64,000 nucleotides of DNA from Crossaster papposus (Eukaryota; Echinodermata; Asteroidea; Velatida; Solasteridae): assembly GCA_037893245.1 (NCBI GenBank), contig JBAIAA010000261.1, forward strand, positions 620,001 through 684,000. Direction: 5' to 3'. A program made the translations under genes and the position numbers. Below are positions 1 through 11,900 of this stretch, piece after piece (the stretch's first letter is position 1; every line of letters begins with the position of its first letter). A model generated the notes under the pieces. That model was given only the letters and a program-made list of their open reading frames with translations. It had not been told where the DNA came from and ran no database searches.

Positions 1-49
1 CCGGACCCCCACCGGACCCCCAAGACCCCCACCGGACCCCCAAGACCCC
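1..49. repeat. C-rich tandem repeat
   Basis: Three imperfect copies of a ccggacccccaagaccccca-type unit open the window. It is a simple low-complexity repeat, probably continuing to the left of the window. Confidence 0.8.
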
Positions 50-279
50 TTCCCTGGATCCGCACCTGCCTGCCAAACTCCAACTGTTGAGGTTTGATTG
101 ACTGTACAGATGGGTCTATGCATTGTTCAGTAGTGGTCAGGTCAGGATCAATGACAAGCTAGATAGCCTAGGCTGTGATGATTGGCCATTGGTTCTGTGC
201 TCTTACTCCGGTAAGCTGCGCTAATCCCCGGAATGCTGCGCCAAACAATATCCCATATCACAGTCACACATTCAGAAAC

Positions 280-480
280 GCTGTAGGATACACCATTGGC
301 ATTGGTAATTGCTTTAATTATCATGAATTGGGGGTTGTATTATAACAGTAAATGTTGTTTAACTGACCTCTTTGAAGTTTTACAATCATTCATGGATGCC
401 GAGGAAAGCAAGAAAAACGGTGTTCGTTTTCACTCAGTGTCGGGCAGTGGTTCTTATGTTGTTCTTGTTTTCGGTTTTTT
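280..480 (+). repeat. Dispersed short repeat (GTAGGATACACCATTGG family), copy 1
   Basis: The stretch beginning gtaggatacaccattggc is similar to 58840-59020, and in inverted orientation to 49900-50155. The copies share the same order of short blocks, including one around 'atggatgc' followed by 'agcaag'. The 59-kb copy ends in an inverted form of its start, so this looks like a short inverted-repeat element family. The right end of this copy is not clear. Confidence 0.55.
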
Positions 481-524
481 TCAAGAGGCGGTTTCAGCCT
501 GATGGTACCGGAAAGCACACCCAC

Positions 525-645
525 GCATTTCCGGCCTTGCTTGCTGCTGAGTGACAGACATTTCAGGCCTTGCTCGCTGCTGAGTGACAGACATTTCCAG
601 CTTTGCTCGATGCTGAGTGACAGACATTTTCAACCTTGCTCGTGA
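525..645. repeat. 33-bp tandem repeat, three copies
   Basis: Three consecutive units contain the core gctgagtgacagacattt preceded by variants of ccttgctcg. No coding content is seen. The flanking 645-1040 stretch has no supported gene. Confidence 0.85.
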
Positions 646-1049
646 CGTGTTTATCCGTCATCCGTTTTGAATCTGGGGAAAACTTTGCTTGTAATTATAT
701 ACGTCCTTCGGCGCGAACTGGTTAAAATAGTTAAAAATCTGGACTTGCCGCGCGTATTTGTCCAAGACTCCGAGGAATTGTGGAGTTGCAATTATACTGG
801 ATGTATTCTATAATCTCTCAGATCTTACTATCTGTCTTACCTTTCCAACTTTCTAGACATTTGGCATCTTTTTCAGTCGAACTTCAACGTGCAGAATTAT
901 TCAAGCTGCACTGCCGTCTTTGGGCAAGACGTTGCTTAATCCGCAGCCACGAGAGGGCGCTATACTGCCAGTGCCACTGCACGTCCGTACCATCCGTACG
1001 TACTTTACTGATCTTTAACCCTAACCCTCCCAAATCCTCCAAATTCCTC

Positions 1050-1425
1050 ATTGCAAAATGCAGGATTTTGCAGGATTGAGGTCACTTGGAGTTTGATGCA
1101 TTGCAGGATTTTGCAGGATTGAGGTTACTTGGGGTTTTACCCCTGCAGGAATATGGAGGATTCAGGTTATCAGGCTGAATGTGACACACAAGGATTTTGC
1201 AGGATTGAGGTCACTTGGAGTTTGATGCATCGCAGGATTTTGCAGGATTGAGGTTACTTGGGTTTTTACTGACTGTAGCCAGGGCAAGACTGCAGGATTT
1301 TGCAGGATACAGGCTGTATGGTCACCAGTGACCAATATTGGAGGATTTTGCAGGATTCAGGTTACTTGGAGTTTTAACAATTTAGGAATTGGAGGATTTT
1401 GCAGGATTCAGGTTATGTGTAAGTA
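1050..1425. repeat. Minisatellite with GCAGGATTTTGCAGGATT core
   Basis: The core gcaggattttgcaggatt followed by (g/c)aggt(c/t)acttgg recurs about seven times with variable spacers. The array is imperfect, so it is an older minisatellite. Between it and the methyltransferase gene (1430-3567) I see only AT-rich sequence and simple repeats, including a poly-G run at 3288-3302. Confidence 0.8.
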
Positions 1426-1429
1426 AAAA

Positions 1430-3567
1430 TGGGTAGGGAGTTAGGGTTAGTGATGTAAAATAGAGCTCCCAAGAATTAACCGATATCGAATTCAGCCCGG
1501 TACATGTAATTGTGAACTTCAACAATGAAACTTTGTTAATTTTGGTAAATTATTATTGTAATGTAAGAGCGCAACGAAAGAATGTACGCGATATTTTTTC
1601 ATCAACTTCTCAGCCTTGGCCAAGAAGATTATATTTATCACTTCTTTTATGGTTTTAAAATGTAAATTCATTAAAATGATATCCCTGAGATTTTGTAGCC
1701 CACCTACTTTCGGGGCGGTACACAAAGCTGTTAATTTGATAGGATTGGACTTGGCATCATCTCTATAGAACCTCTTTTCGTTAGACGCTGTTGATTCTCT
1801 TAGCTTTTTCTACATGTATTATGTGCTCATAGAAGATCTCACTTGTTGTCTATTCTGTTCGCACTTTCCCCCATCTCTTGACTGTATCTGTTCCGAAGGC
1901 CAATACTGTGAAATATTCTTCTAGGCTTTTTTCCTCGCATTGCTGCACTTTGGAACTGATCTCTCTGCCTGTACATCCTGCTTTCCACAAACTTGCAATC
2001 TGACCGTCATGTTCAAAAGAAATGGGAATACTCTTCTCTCTCTTAAATCTTTCTTTTCTTCTTTCTTCTGTAGCCCACACTTTTGAGTGGCCTCAATTTT
2101 GGCCTTGTATGAGCGATTTCCAGTAAAACAAAAACACATAAAAAACAACAATGTTCATTCATTATTTATTCATTCATTCTTTATTATTTTTACCACATCT
2201 CAGGAAAATAACATTAGAAAGTAATATATTAATTCGTCTTTTATATTAAGATATTAAATATTAATTTCCAAATAAACATTCTTATTCAACTTTGATACAT
2301 ATATCTGGAAAGGGATCCCCAAAAAGCAGAGCTTGTCGAGTAGGAATCCCTTTTAACATAAATTAACTCATAAATTTAGCGAGACTGTAGACATGACTTT
2401 GTGTAAGTTACATGTAAAACAAGAATAAACAAATTAAAGCCAATTATATTCCTGATCAATAGAAATGGAGGAGATTCATAACCCAGTACGAAGTTCAATC
2501 TAAGCTCAAGTAATTAGATAATAAAGTAGTTTTAAGTTTATATTTAAATAAAACTTAGGGCCTTCATGTCTAATTGTATTTTTAGAAACAGTTGTTCTTA
2601 TCAACGGTGAAACTCTCAACATTGTCGGGTAAAATGGTGATGTATATTTTCATTACTGCAGAACATTTGTTTAATTGAATTTGGAAGTAAATTGTTGCTT
2701 AAACGATGCATGAAGGCTCCAAGCTAAAGTAAGTAAATGTTTTATTTTTATAGAAAAGTGGATTTGAATGTTCAAGCTAACTGACTGAATTAATTACTCT
2801 CAAGGCCCTTTTTGTAGTTTGAGAATTCTATTAACATTTAAACAATTACCCCATGTTAGAATCCCGTACGTAGCTCAAATATGGCAAGATCAGTGTATTA
2901 TAAAGCATAAACAGGATTTCTTGTGGGAAAATGTTTAGCATCTTTGATTAGTAAAAATACAATGTACATTTGTAAATACATTACGAAATGTGAAGTCATT
3001 CCAAGTACCAATTGCATACATAGCGCTTAAGTAGAAATATTCATTTCGTCCGTATTTAGGGGCCACCTTTGTTGCTGTCTGGTCTCATTTTTGGAACAGT
3101 TTTGGCAGGTGCTTTATCACCCGTTTAAGACCGGTCATATGTCGTGCTCTCGACCAATAGGAATGGGTAAACTCATGTATTTATAAATATATTGTGAAGC
3201 CACATTCTTACATTGAAGTTGTTTGAATACAAAGACAACCATGTCAAGAATTCCTAAGATTCCGGAAAGACAATGGCTATAAGTGATGGGGGGGGGGGGG
3301 GGGTGTCCTCTGCCACAACGCGTGTTATGTTGTAGAGTGCCAATACGACAGTACATTGGTTTCAATCATAGTCCAATCACCATTTTTGTTCGTTACCAAG
3401 CAAGAATCCAAACAGTGGATTACTATGGCCAGTTTTACACATACAATACATTCGCACATTTCAACCGTACATGCTAAAACTATCATATTTTCAGCATGCT
3501 TGATATATCATCTTCATATTCCAACGTCAGCACTAACAAAAATGACCATTTTATTCACAGCACTGTT
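1430..3567. other. AT-rich intergenic stretch, no supported gene
   Basis: The short open frames here are not supported by any motif or codon pattern I recognise. The stretch holds AT-rich sequence and a poly-G tract (3288-3302). It lies downstream of the methyltransferase gene, so its right edge includes that gene's 3' untranslated region. Confidence 0.5.
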
Positions 3568-6500
3568 TTACTTTGGTAAAACTCTGAGAATTGGAACCTT
3601 TGCCTTTTCGTTCAAATTCTGATTCAAGTAGTACTGAAGCCAGCGGTATTCCACCAATTCCCACCGTCCTTCTTGGGCGAGTGCTTCTATGGCCGCTTCC
3701 ATCCTGCTCTCAACCTGATCGAATACCTTTTCAGTCAATGTGTACATTATGTACCCACCTGATTGAAAAACGAGGGGGAAGAACCACATCGGTCAAGCGA
3801 ATCTAAGACTAGTTACACGTGTTGCGTCTGGATGGAAGTACATGTAAACGATAAAAAAAATTAATGTCAACAAGAATTTATAAAGTTAACAACATGATTA
3901 GTGAAAGAACTACTTATAGTGACTAATGATAGTAATAACAATACCTGGTTTTGTAATGCGAATGAGTTCTGAAAAACACGATTCGTCCACGTGACCTGGA
4001 ACACCGAAGGCGCCAGCCATCAACACAGCCTCGTAGTGATCTGGAAATACAGCGAAAGACAGCTATACTCGGGTTTTGTTGAAATGCAGACATACATGTA
4101 CTTCGAACTTTATAGCCGCTTTTATGAAAATGTTAGTTTACGTGGGTGAAGAATGTTAGTTTATTTTGTCAACTCTTTCATGGCGACAAATCTCGCAGCC
4201 TTTTGCGCAAACGGCGCCTAAACGATCTCAAACCCTTCTATTTTGGGCTTTCGGGCAGACCCAGGTTGAAACAAATAATAGGAAAATAGTACGATCAACA
4301 AAACAGGCTGAAAGGACTTTGAAGGGCAAAATCGGGATACAAGTTGGACTTTTACTTTTTAGTAGATTCAGTCGATTCTTACCCATGTTCATAGCATCAT
4401 TCAGCCTCATAAAACCCATCCTCGACTGTAATTTTAAAAGCTCTATGAAAAACATTCAGTTGGAAAAGTACTGAATTAAGGCTGTTTCTATTGTAATAGG
4501 CAACCCCTTGCCTACTTTCAGCCCAATTTACAGACACCTCGTTTTTTCCCAGTTTCTGTTTGCTGGACTAAATATTCCAATCATTGTTTTTGTTCACATG
4601 ATTTTCGATAAGGTTTTAATAGGGTAACTGTCAGTAAGCAACTACTTGATGAACTTGGCAAGATGAGGTTTGGCAAGACTACTTGATGATATCTGGAGAC
4701 AAGCTACGCGCAACTTTATAGGGTATAACAGTAGTCATTTTGGATCATTACTACGTTCTTATAATTATTCAGTCAACATTTTGCTTTAGGATATGTTATT
4801 GAAGTAAAGATGTGTAAATAAACTTTTCGAAAGAAATATATGTACCTAAATATGGTAACACATATTACACAGCAAGTAATACAGATTTATGCAAATTAAA
4901 TGGCAAAAACTAAAAATGTCGCTTCGTAACCGGTTTTATCGGATTCAGCATACCTGATTTATGCTTTGTCTGGTTCCCAACTTGTCTTGTACCTGAAAAT
5001 TCTCCAAACATTCACATTTTCCAAAAAAATCCCAACAGACTATTAGAAAGAGGTACCAACCTGCTTTTGGTTAATTGAAATCGAACCGATCCATGCGGAT
5101 TGGGGGGATGCAGTATTGATTAATTTGTTGACACATTGACAATGAACGTTTTATACAATGAACGTATACAAATTCAATAATTTAATTATTCAAATTACTG
5201 TCGGGAATGTCCAGCCGATGCTCGTCTAGCAAGTCGCATATGTACTCTCTGTGAGACTGGTGCTCCTTGCTTTTATCCAGGAGACCCTGGGAAGGATCTA
5301 ACGCGTCAATGCAGGTGAACCCCAGCTTCTTTAACTGATGACAAGAAGAACATCACGCGGTAGGATTATGTGAACTGATTTTACATACAATTTTGGTTTA
5401 AATGCACATAATCCTCAGACCCTATTTGTTTTGGGAAAATAGGGTGCCGTATATGTGACCCGCTCCAGGAAAAGGTGACACAAGTCGCGAAAACTAGAAA
5501 TAGAGTTATGTACATGTACATGAGTAAAAAGTCCAGGATATAAGCTTTCATTTGGTACATAGTACAGCTCTATAGCCCCTCCCGTTCCGGTGATATGACA
5601 TTTTTGCATAATAATGAGTTTCATAGAATTGACAACACAAAATACACAACTGAGAACACAAGCTTCGAAACTCAACAAAACTAAGAAAATACATTGGAAC
5701 CATGCACTCTTAAATTTCACTTTATTTATCAAATTCCATCTTTTTATTAATTAAATCTGAAACTTTGGATATTAAAGATGTCATTTAGGACAAATAATGA
5801 AAATCTAAATTTGACAAATATTTATCCTATTATTAATTTTAAGAGGCCATTACTCAGAAACTTGCATAGCGCGACTTATGTCACCTTTTCCCGGAGCGGG
5901 TCACATATATACATTTGAACACAAAAATAGGACAAGAGAAAAAATATACAACAATATACATTGTGTACCATTTGTTAGTTGTGCATTACTGCATTGTTAT
6001 TGTTTGAAGCAGCAACAGTTCCATATATCAGTAAGGGTGCTTGACAACTATAGTACTTGACAATTTTAGCTAGGAGAATTCTGAACCATAATGAACATTT
6101 TCAAAAATGCCTCTCCGACCGTGGGCTTCTTTAATTATTTGCTTCAGGGTTGTGTTGGATAATTATTGTTTCAAAGTGAACAAGAAATTGGCGGGACTCG
6201 AACCTGAGACCTCCTGAATACTGGACCGGCACTTGTGGTTTATTTGTGTATTATAAAATAAAAGTTGTATTCTCATTAACTTAAGTGATCCCCATAATGT
6301 CGCTTCCCAGGTTGTATCGTAATATTGGGTTTGATCCCTAGTCACACGGCATTCTGGTGTTTCCGACTTCTGACTAGCGCCCTCGAACAAAGATACTGAC
6401 AATTTGGGAGACTGCCAACATAGGGCAAGATAGCTCAGTTGGTATAGAGCACCGGTTGGTCGGTCGCAAATTGGAGTTCCGCCTTGCTAATTTCTTTGTT

Positions 6501-8312
6501 CACTTTAACATTTATGCACAATTTACCTAGTCAGTTTCCCTTGTGGTTTATTTGTGAATTAATTATTGTGTTAAATTTCAAATGTGGTATTTTTCCCTAC
6601 GATACTTTCACGTTCTTTTTCACCTCTTTTCCAACCAGACCAGTTCCTGAGGCTGCATCCAGGATTGCTGCAGATTTATCATGGATGATGTCTGATGCCA
6701 TGGCAGCCATGTGTAATGCACCTTGATAGCCTCCTTCTAAATTGACCTGTAATTACATCCAGCAGAAACATTTCTTGTCCGAAAATTTGAGACTCTCAAT
6801 ATTGTGTATGACTATAAGAGTCCTGAAACTTAAAAGTACATGTTTTGAAAACATGCAACACATAAAAATAGACTGGACCATGAAACAAACAGTCCAACAG
6901 GCCGTTAGTGCTGATGAGTCAATAAACCGTGTCAAAATAACCATTGTGGTGGTACCACTCAGTCACTCACTAAACATGAAGAGATCCGTCTGGTCAAACA
7001 GATGGCCATGCACAAGTCAACTTGAAATCATGTGGCTTTACTCTCGGTAAGGCCATGTTGAAAAAAATCTCTGTTAAATGTTGAAAAAAATCTCTTACTT
7101 ACAGCACGTCATGTTAATCTACAGCACTCTTAGAAATGAACGGATTTATAGACTGGATAGAATGGATCGGAATGACAATTTGTTTTAAAATATGAATTTG
7201 TACTCGCCTACTGACGGGATCAACTTCTACATCAATGTGTGATTCGGTCAGTAGCACACACATATTGTTTAGTCTGGTTCTCTTGCCTGACAATTTGTTT
7301 ATGTCCATACGTCTATATAGTAAGAAGTATTTGGCTTGGGGACCAGACTAACAAGTCTAAGACTTAAGAGCACATATTGAGCACATTATCTAAGGAGATT
7401 GATCTTAGGAGATTGATCTTGGGAGATTAATCTTTGATTTTGTTTTAAATGGCCGCCCGACACATCTTAATTTGAGTCATGTAGTGAACATGTCACACCC
7501 TATCTTCCAATTTAAAATTAAAACATGGTTCACCCACGATTAAAAATCTAAATTCATGTGGGTCGATCATGTATGAACTGTACATGACTACACGTCACAC
7601 CCTAGCCTTCCTATTATAAAAAAAATATGTACACAGTGATGCTAATGTCTAAAATAGGATCTTATAATTTTATTCTTTTAAAAAAAAAAAAAAAAAAAAA
7701 AATATATATTTTTTACCAAAATGGTCAAATTTATCATTTTTTTCAAAAAAAAAAAAAAAAAAGGAGGCGGCCCCCCCCCCCAAAAAAAGCGGGCGGTGAC
7801 GCTAAACATTTTTTTTTATTTGGCCTAAAGTGCGATTCTAGTTCAAATATATAAAGCATAAATGGTTATCCCATTGAGTTTATACGGCGTCCCAAATTGA
7901 CATTCTTTGTATAAAAGCACACGATGCCTTACAGCATTTTTGGACCACTACCTCCATGACCTATGCGCTATGGATGACCCAACCACATAGTGCTACTGCT
8001 ACATGTGGCATAGCTAGGTAGCCCGTTTGGACTTTGGCATCAAACAACAACAGTGGCTGATTTTACCATGGAGGAATAAGAAGCCTTCTTATTCCTCCAT
8101 GATTTTACCCGGTCTAACGTTTAACGGCCGCTTCCTGTACTGTATGTGCCGTGTGTCACCTTGTCATATTGTTCTGTCAACATGTCGTAAAAGCCGGACA
8201 TAGGTTTACCGCCTCCTTCTGTGGAAGATTTGTGGGTATAAGTGTATGCTTCCTTGCGATAAATTGTGAGAGCCTCCACGGCCACAGCCACAGGGTCACA
8301 CTCCGTCGCCAT
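3568..8312 (-). CDS. METTL27: METTL27-like SAM-dependent methyltransferase, five exons, complete
   Basis: Exons on the minus strand are 8312-8160, 6746-6624, 5334-5199, 4040-3945 and 3758-3568. All introns are GT-AG, with phases 0, 0, 1 and 1 agreeing at each junction. The sum is 699 nt, giving a 232-residue protein, close to the length of vertebrate METTL27 (about 245). A glycine-rich SAM-binding motif I, ILDAASGTGLVG, is at residues 79-90. The acidic strand-2 motif IDALDPS follows at about 101-107, then a motif IV-like HYEAVLMAGAF and KPGGYIMYT near the C-terminal sheet. The N-terminal GFYDMLTEQYDK resembles the segment that precedes the fold in this family. The start is the first ATG of exon 1. 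Family placement rests on motif order and length. The natural substrate of METTL27 proteins is not established, so none is assigned. Confidence 0.88.
3759..3944 (-). other. METTL27-like intron 4
   Basis: The donor is GTATTG after CCAG (exon 4 end at 3945) and the acceptor is TTTCAATCAG before exon 5. The intron interrupts a glycine codon. It is the shortest intron of the gene and holds no recognisable element. Confidence 0.85.
4041..5198 (-). other. METTL27-like intron 3
   Basis: The donor GTAATT follows CCCGACA and the acceptor is ATTTCCAG. The intron interrupts an asparagine codon (phase 1). It is AT-rich, and I see no coding or mobile element in it. Confidence 0.85.
5452..5912. mobile_element. 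Short inverted-repeat element (MITE) in METTL27-like intron 2
   Basis: Near-identical inverted ends contain atatgtgacccgctcc at the left and the reverse complement at the right (ggagcgggtcacatatat). About 35 bp continue in palindromic match (aaaaggtgacacaagtcgcg against cgcgacttatgtcacctttt). There is no transposase gene inside. The element at 57823-58283 has related ends (atatgtcacacgctc...gagcaggtcacatatat), so this is a dispersed family. Confidence 0.8.
6172..6508. repeat. Inverted tRNA-like repeat pair in METTL27-like intron 2
   Basis: The left end reads aaagtgaacaagaaattggc followed by gggactcgaacctgagacc, which is a tRNA B-box on the minus strand. The right end contains gatagctcagttggtatagag, an A-box-like sequence on the plus strand, then ttctttgttcacttt, the reverse complement of the left terminus. 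This looks like a tRNA-derived SINE or foldback insertion. It does not fold as an intact tRNA gene. Confidence 0.6.
6747..8159 (-). other. METTL27-like intron 1
   Basis: The donor GTGACA follows the AAG codon at 8162-8160 and the acceptor is AATTACAG. The intron holds A-rich runs at about 7680-7761, a C run near 7770-7781, and a 35-bp hairpin at 8067-8101. No coding content is recognised. Confidence 0.8.
8067..8101. repeat. Perfect 17-bp-arm hairpin in intron 1
   Basis: Arms catggaggaataagaag and cttcttattcctccatg match perfectly around a single central c. The hairpin is flanked by a short direct repeat (gattttacc on both sides), which looks like a target duplication of a tiny palindromic insertion. 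It lies about 60 nt downstream of the exon 1 donor. Confidence 0.75.
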
Positions 8313-8507
8313 CTTGGAGTTTCGCGGTTCTGGAGGGCGCTAACATTTGTTTCCATACCACAATTTCGCGCGCTATGGTGTAAATACGGCACTCATTGTA
8401 ACCAACACAAAAATACATGTAGAAAGAAAGAAAGAGCGCCGCCTGGTGACGCTCATCAGGAGGAGGGTGGCATTATTTTTTTTGACTGGAAATTGAAGAT
8501 TAAGACT
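8313..8507. promoter_or_regulatory. Presumed promoter and 5' region of METTL27-like gene
   Basis: This is the stretch directly upstream of the minus-strand first exon, more GC-rich than its surroundings. I see no clear TATA element, so the promoter assignment rests on position only. Confidence 0.35.
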
Positions 8508-8932
8508 TCTCGCAAACGAGGAGCCTATAACCACTCGGCCATTAGACTACCAGTCAACATTGTTTCAAATCGAGGTGACTTATGTTTGAAAACAGTGTAG
8601 AATGAAGGGGGAAAAAAGTTATGTGGCGTTGACCAAGCAGTTCAGGGGTTCGAACTCCGCGGACAGTATACCAGCCTGACGAATTAAGCCGCTGAGCTAA
8701 CTCCGGTTGGTGATTGAAGACGTTCAAATAATTCTTTTAATAAGATAAGATTGCGAAATCGCCCGCGTTAAAACTGAGGAAATCGGCCAGAACGGGGACT
8801 CGAACCCAGGCGATGGAACCCCACAGACTGAGGAGCCTAACCACTCGGCCATTCGACTACCAGTCAACACTGTTTGAAATCGATGTGACTTATGTTTGAA
8901 AACTGGAGTAATAGCGCCAGTGTAGAATAAGT
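8508..8932 (-). repeat. tRNA-derived composite repeat flanking the Polinton
   Basis: On the minus strand, 8790-8861 reads as a tRNA-Ser-like 5' half (tagtcgaatggccgagtgg then ttaggctcctc) followed by a B-box-like tgggttcgagtccccg. A second tRNA-like unit, with an A-box-like agttagctcagcggc and a B-box-like gttcgaac, is at 8645-8712. A partial copy lies at 8508-8560. The same composite recurs in the 25-28 kb and 35-40 kb arrays. Acceptor stems do not pair, so these are SINE-like repeats and not working tRNA genes. The repeat tail (ctggagtaatagcgccag) abuts the polymerase reading frame. Confidence 0.75.
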
Positions 8933-8938
8933 AACCTT

Positions 8939-11900
8939 AATAAAATAAAACAACAAGTAAAAGACAAACCCGATTTTAAAATCCACGAAGACAGAACATC
9001 AATTTATGATAAAAACGACGGATTAAATTTTAAAGACGTAGACTTTCCCGTTCGAATCAATCAAATAGAAAAGATAGAGAGACAAAACAATCTGAGTATA
9101 AATGTGTTTGCGCACGAACAAAAGTCTACAGAAGTACGGCCGTTATATTCATCTAAAAACGCCAACGGCCCCTCAACCATAAATCTGCTGTTGTTTTCTT
9201 CAGGCAAAACTAATCACTATTGTTGGATAAAACATATATCTAGAATATTTTTTAACCAAACGAAACACAAACATAAAACATACGTCTGTCTCAGATGTTT
9301 GGCGCACTACAACACACGAGACAAGTTGGACAGGCATACGCAAGATTGCGAGGGAACAGATAAGCCGCCATCTAAGGTAGTCTTTCCAAAAGGTTTTAAC
9401 GACGACCATCCGATATTAAAATTTAAAAATCAAAGGTTTGCGCAAGACGCACCTTTTGTCATTTACGCCGACTTTGAATCGGTATTAAACAAATTAAAGC
9501 CTCAAGAGGCAAACACGCAGGAGACTCAAGTTCACAAAGCTTGCGGTTATTCGTTGATCGCTTTAAGGTGTGACGGTAAAGTTAAATTTCAAGAGACCTA
9601 CAGAGGAACAGATGCCGTGACCAAGTTCTTAGACTCGACGTTGCGTTTAAGATACAAATGTAATCAAGTTTTTAAACGCCCCAAACCCATAGACTTTACC
9701 ACAAGAGACAATATCGACCACCAAAACACGGACACATGTTGGATTTGCGAGAAGTCAATATACCCCAACCACTCTTTAAACTGTCAGTGCCCTATACCGA
9801 AAGAACCTCGCACTGACGAAGAAAAAGAAGAATATTGTTACGTAAACAAAAAAGGATTTAAAGAGTCAAAGTGTCTAAAGTGTAAAAAACGTATCAACAA
9901 ATTTAGAAAGGTGAGAGATCACTGTCACATCACAGGCAAATACAGAGGAGCCGCACATGCTTATTGCAATCTAAAATTGCAGGTGGTGCCGGATAGAACC
10001 ACAATACCCGTCATCTTTCACAATTTACAAAATTACGACGCTCATTTAATCATGCAAGGTTTGTCTAAGATTAAAGAAAATATCGGTTTTATTCCCAGCA
10101 ACTCAGAAAAATACATTTCGTTTTCAATCGGTCAACTGAGATTTATAGACTCGTTTAAATTTATGGCAGCGTCGTTGGATAGACTAGTCAACTCGTGTCC
10201 CAAAGAGGCGTTTACTCTACTCAGAGAACGATATAAAGACCAACATCCTAAGAGTGTCGACCTGCTCTTACAAAAAGGTGTTTATCCGTACGAGTATATG
10301 GACTCGTTCGATAAGTTTGAAGAGACGAGCTTACCAAGCATCGACAAGTTTTATAGCAGCCTCAAAGACTCGAATATCTCGCAAGACGATTATTCTAAGG
10401 CTCAACAAGTGTGGAACGAATTTAACGTCAAAAACTTGGGCGAATATCACGACTTATATGTGACCACCGACGTGTTACTTTTGGCAGGTGTGTTTGAAAA
10501 TTTTAGAAAAATGTGTAAAAAGAACTATAAGTTAGATCCCGCTAACTATTATACCTCTCCTGGGTTATCGTGGGACGCGCTATTAAAACACTCGGGAGTC
10601 GAGCTCGAGTTGTTGACCGATGTGGACAAACACTTGTTTTTTGAAAAAGCAAAAAGAGGAGGACTCTCGAGCGTGGGTAGTTCTAGGTACTACAAAGCAA
10701 ACAATAAATATCTACCCGATTATAATCCAGACGAGCCATCGACTTACATCACGTATCTCGACGCCAACAATTTGTACGGTTGGGCCATGAGTCAGTATTT
10801 ACCTTACGCCGATTTTGAATGGGTAAAACCCAAATACTTTACAACAGAAAGCATTATGTCAATCTCAGAAACGTCCGATATAGGGTGTCTGTTGGAGGTA
10901 GACTTAGATTACCCCAACGCTTTGCACGATTGGCACAATGATTTTCCGCTAGCCCCCGAAAATATCAAAGTTCCCAAAGAGTGGTTATCTGAGTATCAAC
11001 TGGGTTTAACCGCAGTCGAGAACAACGAATCTAAATTAATAGCCACTCTATACAACAGACGTAAATATGTCTTGCACTACAGATCGTTACAACAGTATCT
11101 AAATCTTGGTATGCAACTCAAAAAAGTACATCGCGTATTAAAATTTAAGCAAGCGCCTTGGATGAAATCTTACATAGACAAAAACACTCAACTAAGAGCT
11201 AAAGCAACGTCTGACTTTGAAAAGGACTTTTTTAAGCTCATGAACAACAGCGTTTTTGGAAAGACTATGGAAAACGTGAGAAATAGAACGGACGCGTTTT
11301 TGCTAAGAGACGACCAAGTTTCTAAATATCAAAAGTTGGTGCGTAAACCGAGCTATAAGCACACGACGGTTTTTACCGATTGCAATCTATCGTTTATCGA
11401 AATGTACAAGACCAAGACGCTATTAAGCAAACCTATTTATGCCGGAGTGAGTATTTTAGACCTCTCAAAAACTCTCATGTACGACTTTTATTATAACCAC
11501 CTCAAAGAGACCTATAGAGACCGAGTAGGGTTACTTTATACCGATACGGACAGTCTACTCTTGAGCGTTGAGACGGATGACGCTTACGAAGATATACAAA
11601 AAGACTCGGAGTTATACGACCTGTCAAACTACCCCACCGATCACCCCTTGTACGACTCTAAAAACAAAAAGGTCATCGGTAAATTTAAAGACGAGTTCGG
11701 TGGAAAACCAGTCAGCGAATGCGTTTGCTTAAGACCAAAGATGTATTCGATTTTAACCTCTAACTCTAACCTTAAAAAAGCCAAGGGAGTCACCAAAGCA
11801 GTCACCGACAAAAAATTAAGTCACGAGCGTTATCTCGACTGTCTCAAAAGAAAAGAATCTCAGCTAGACACGATGACCTACATCAGATCAAAAAATCACG

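Noticed and set aside
780..1079. 99-codon plus-strand frame
   Set aside because: It ends in the minisatellite and has no recognised domain; likely chance.
8151..8600. 149-codon plus-strand frame
   Set aside because: Lies antisense to METTL27-like exon 1 and runs into the tRNA-derived repeat; no supported domain.
8790..8861. Possible functional tRNA-Ser gene
   Set aside because: A- and B-box-like sequences are present but the acceptor stem does not pair and the unit is repeated many times, so it is a SINE-like repeat.
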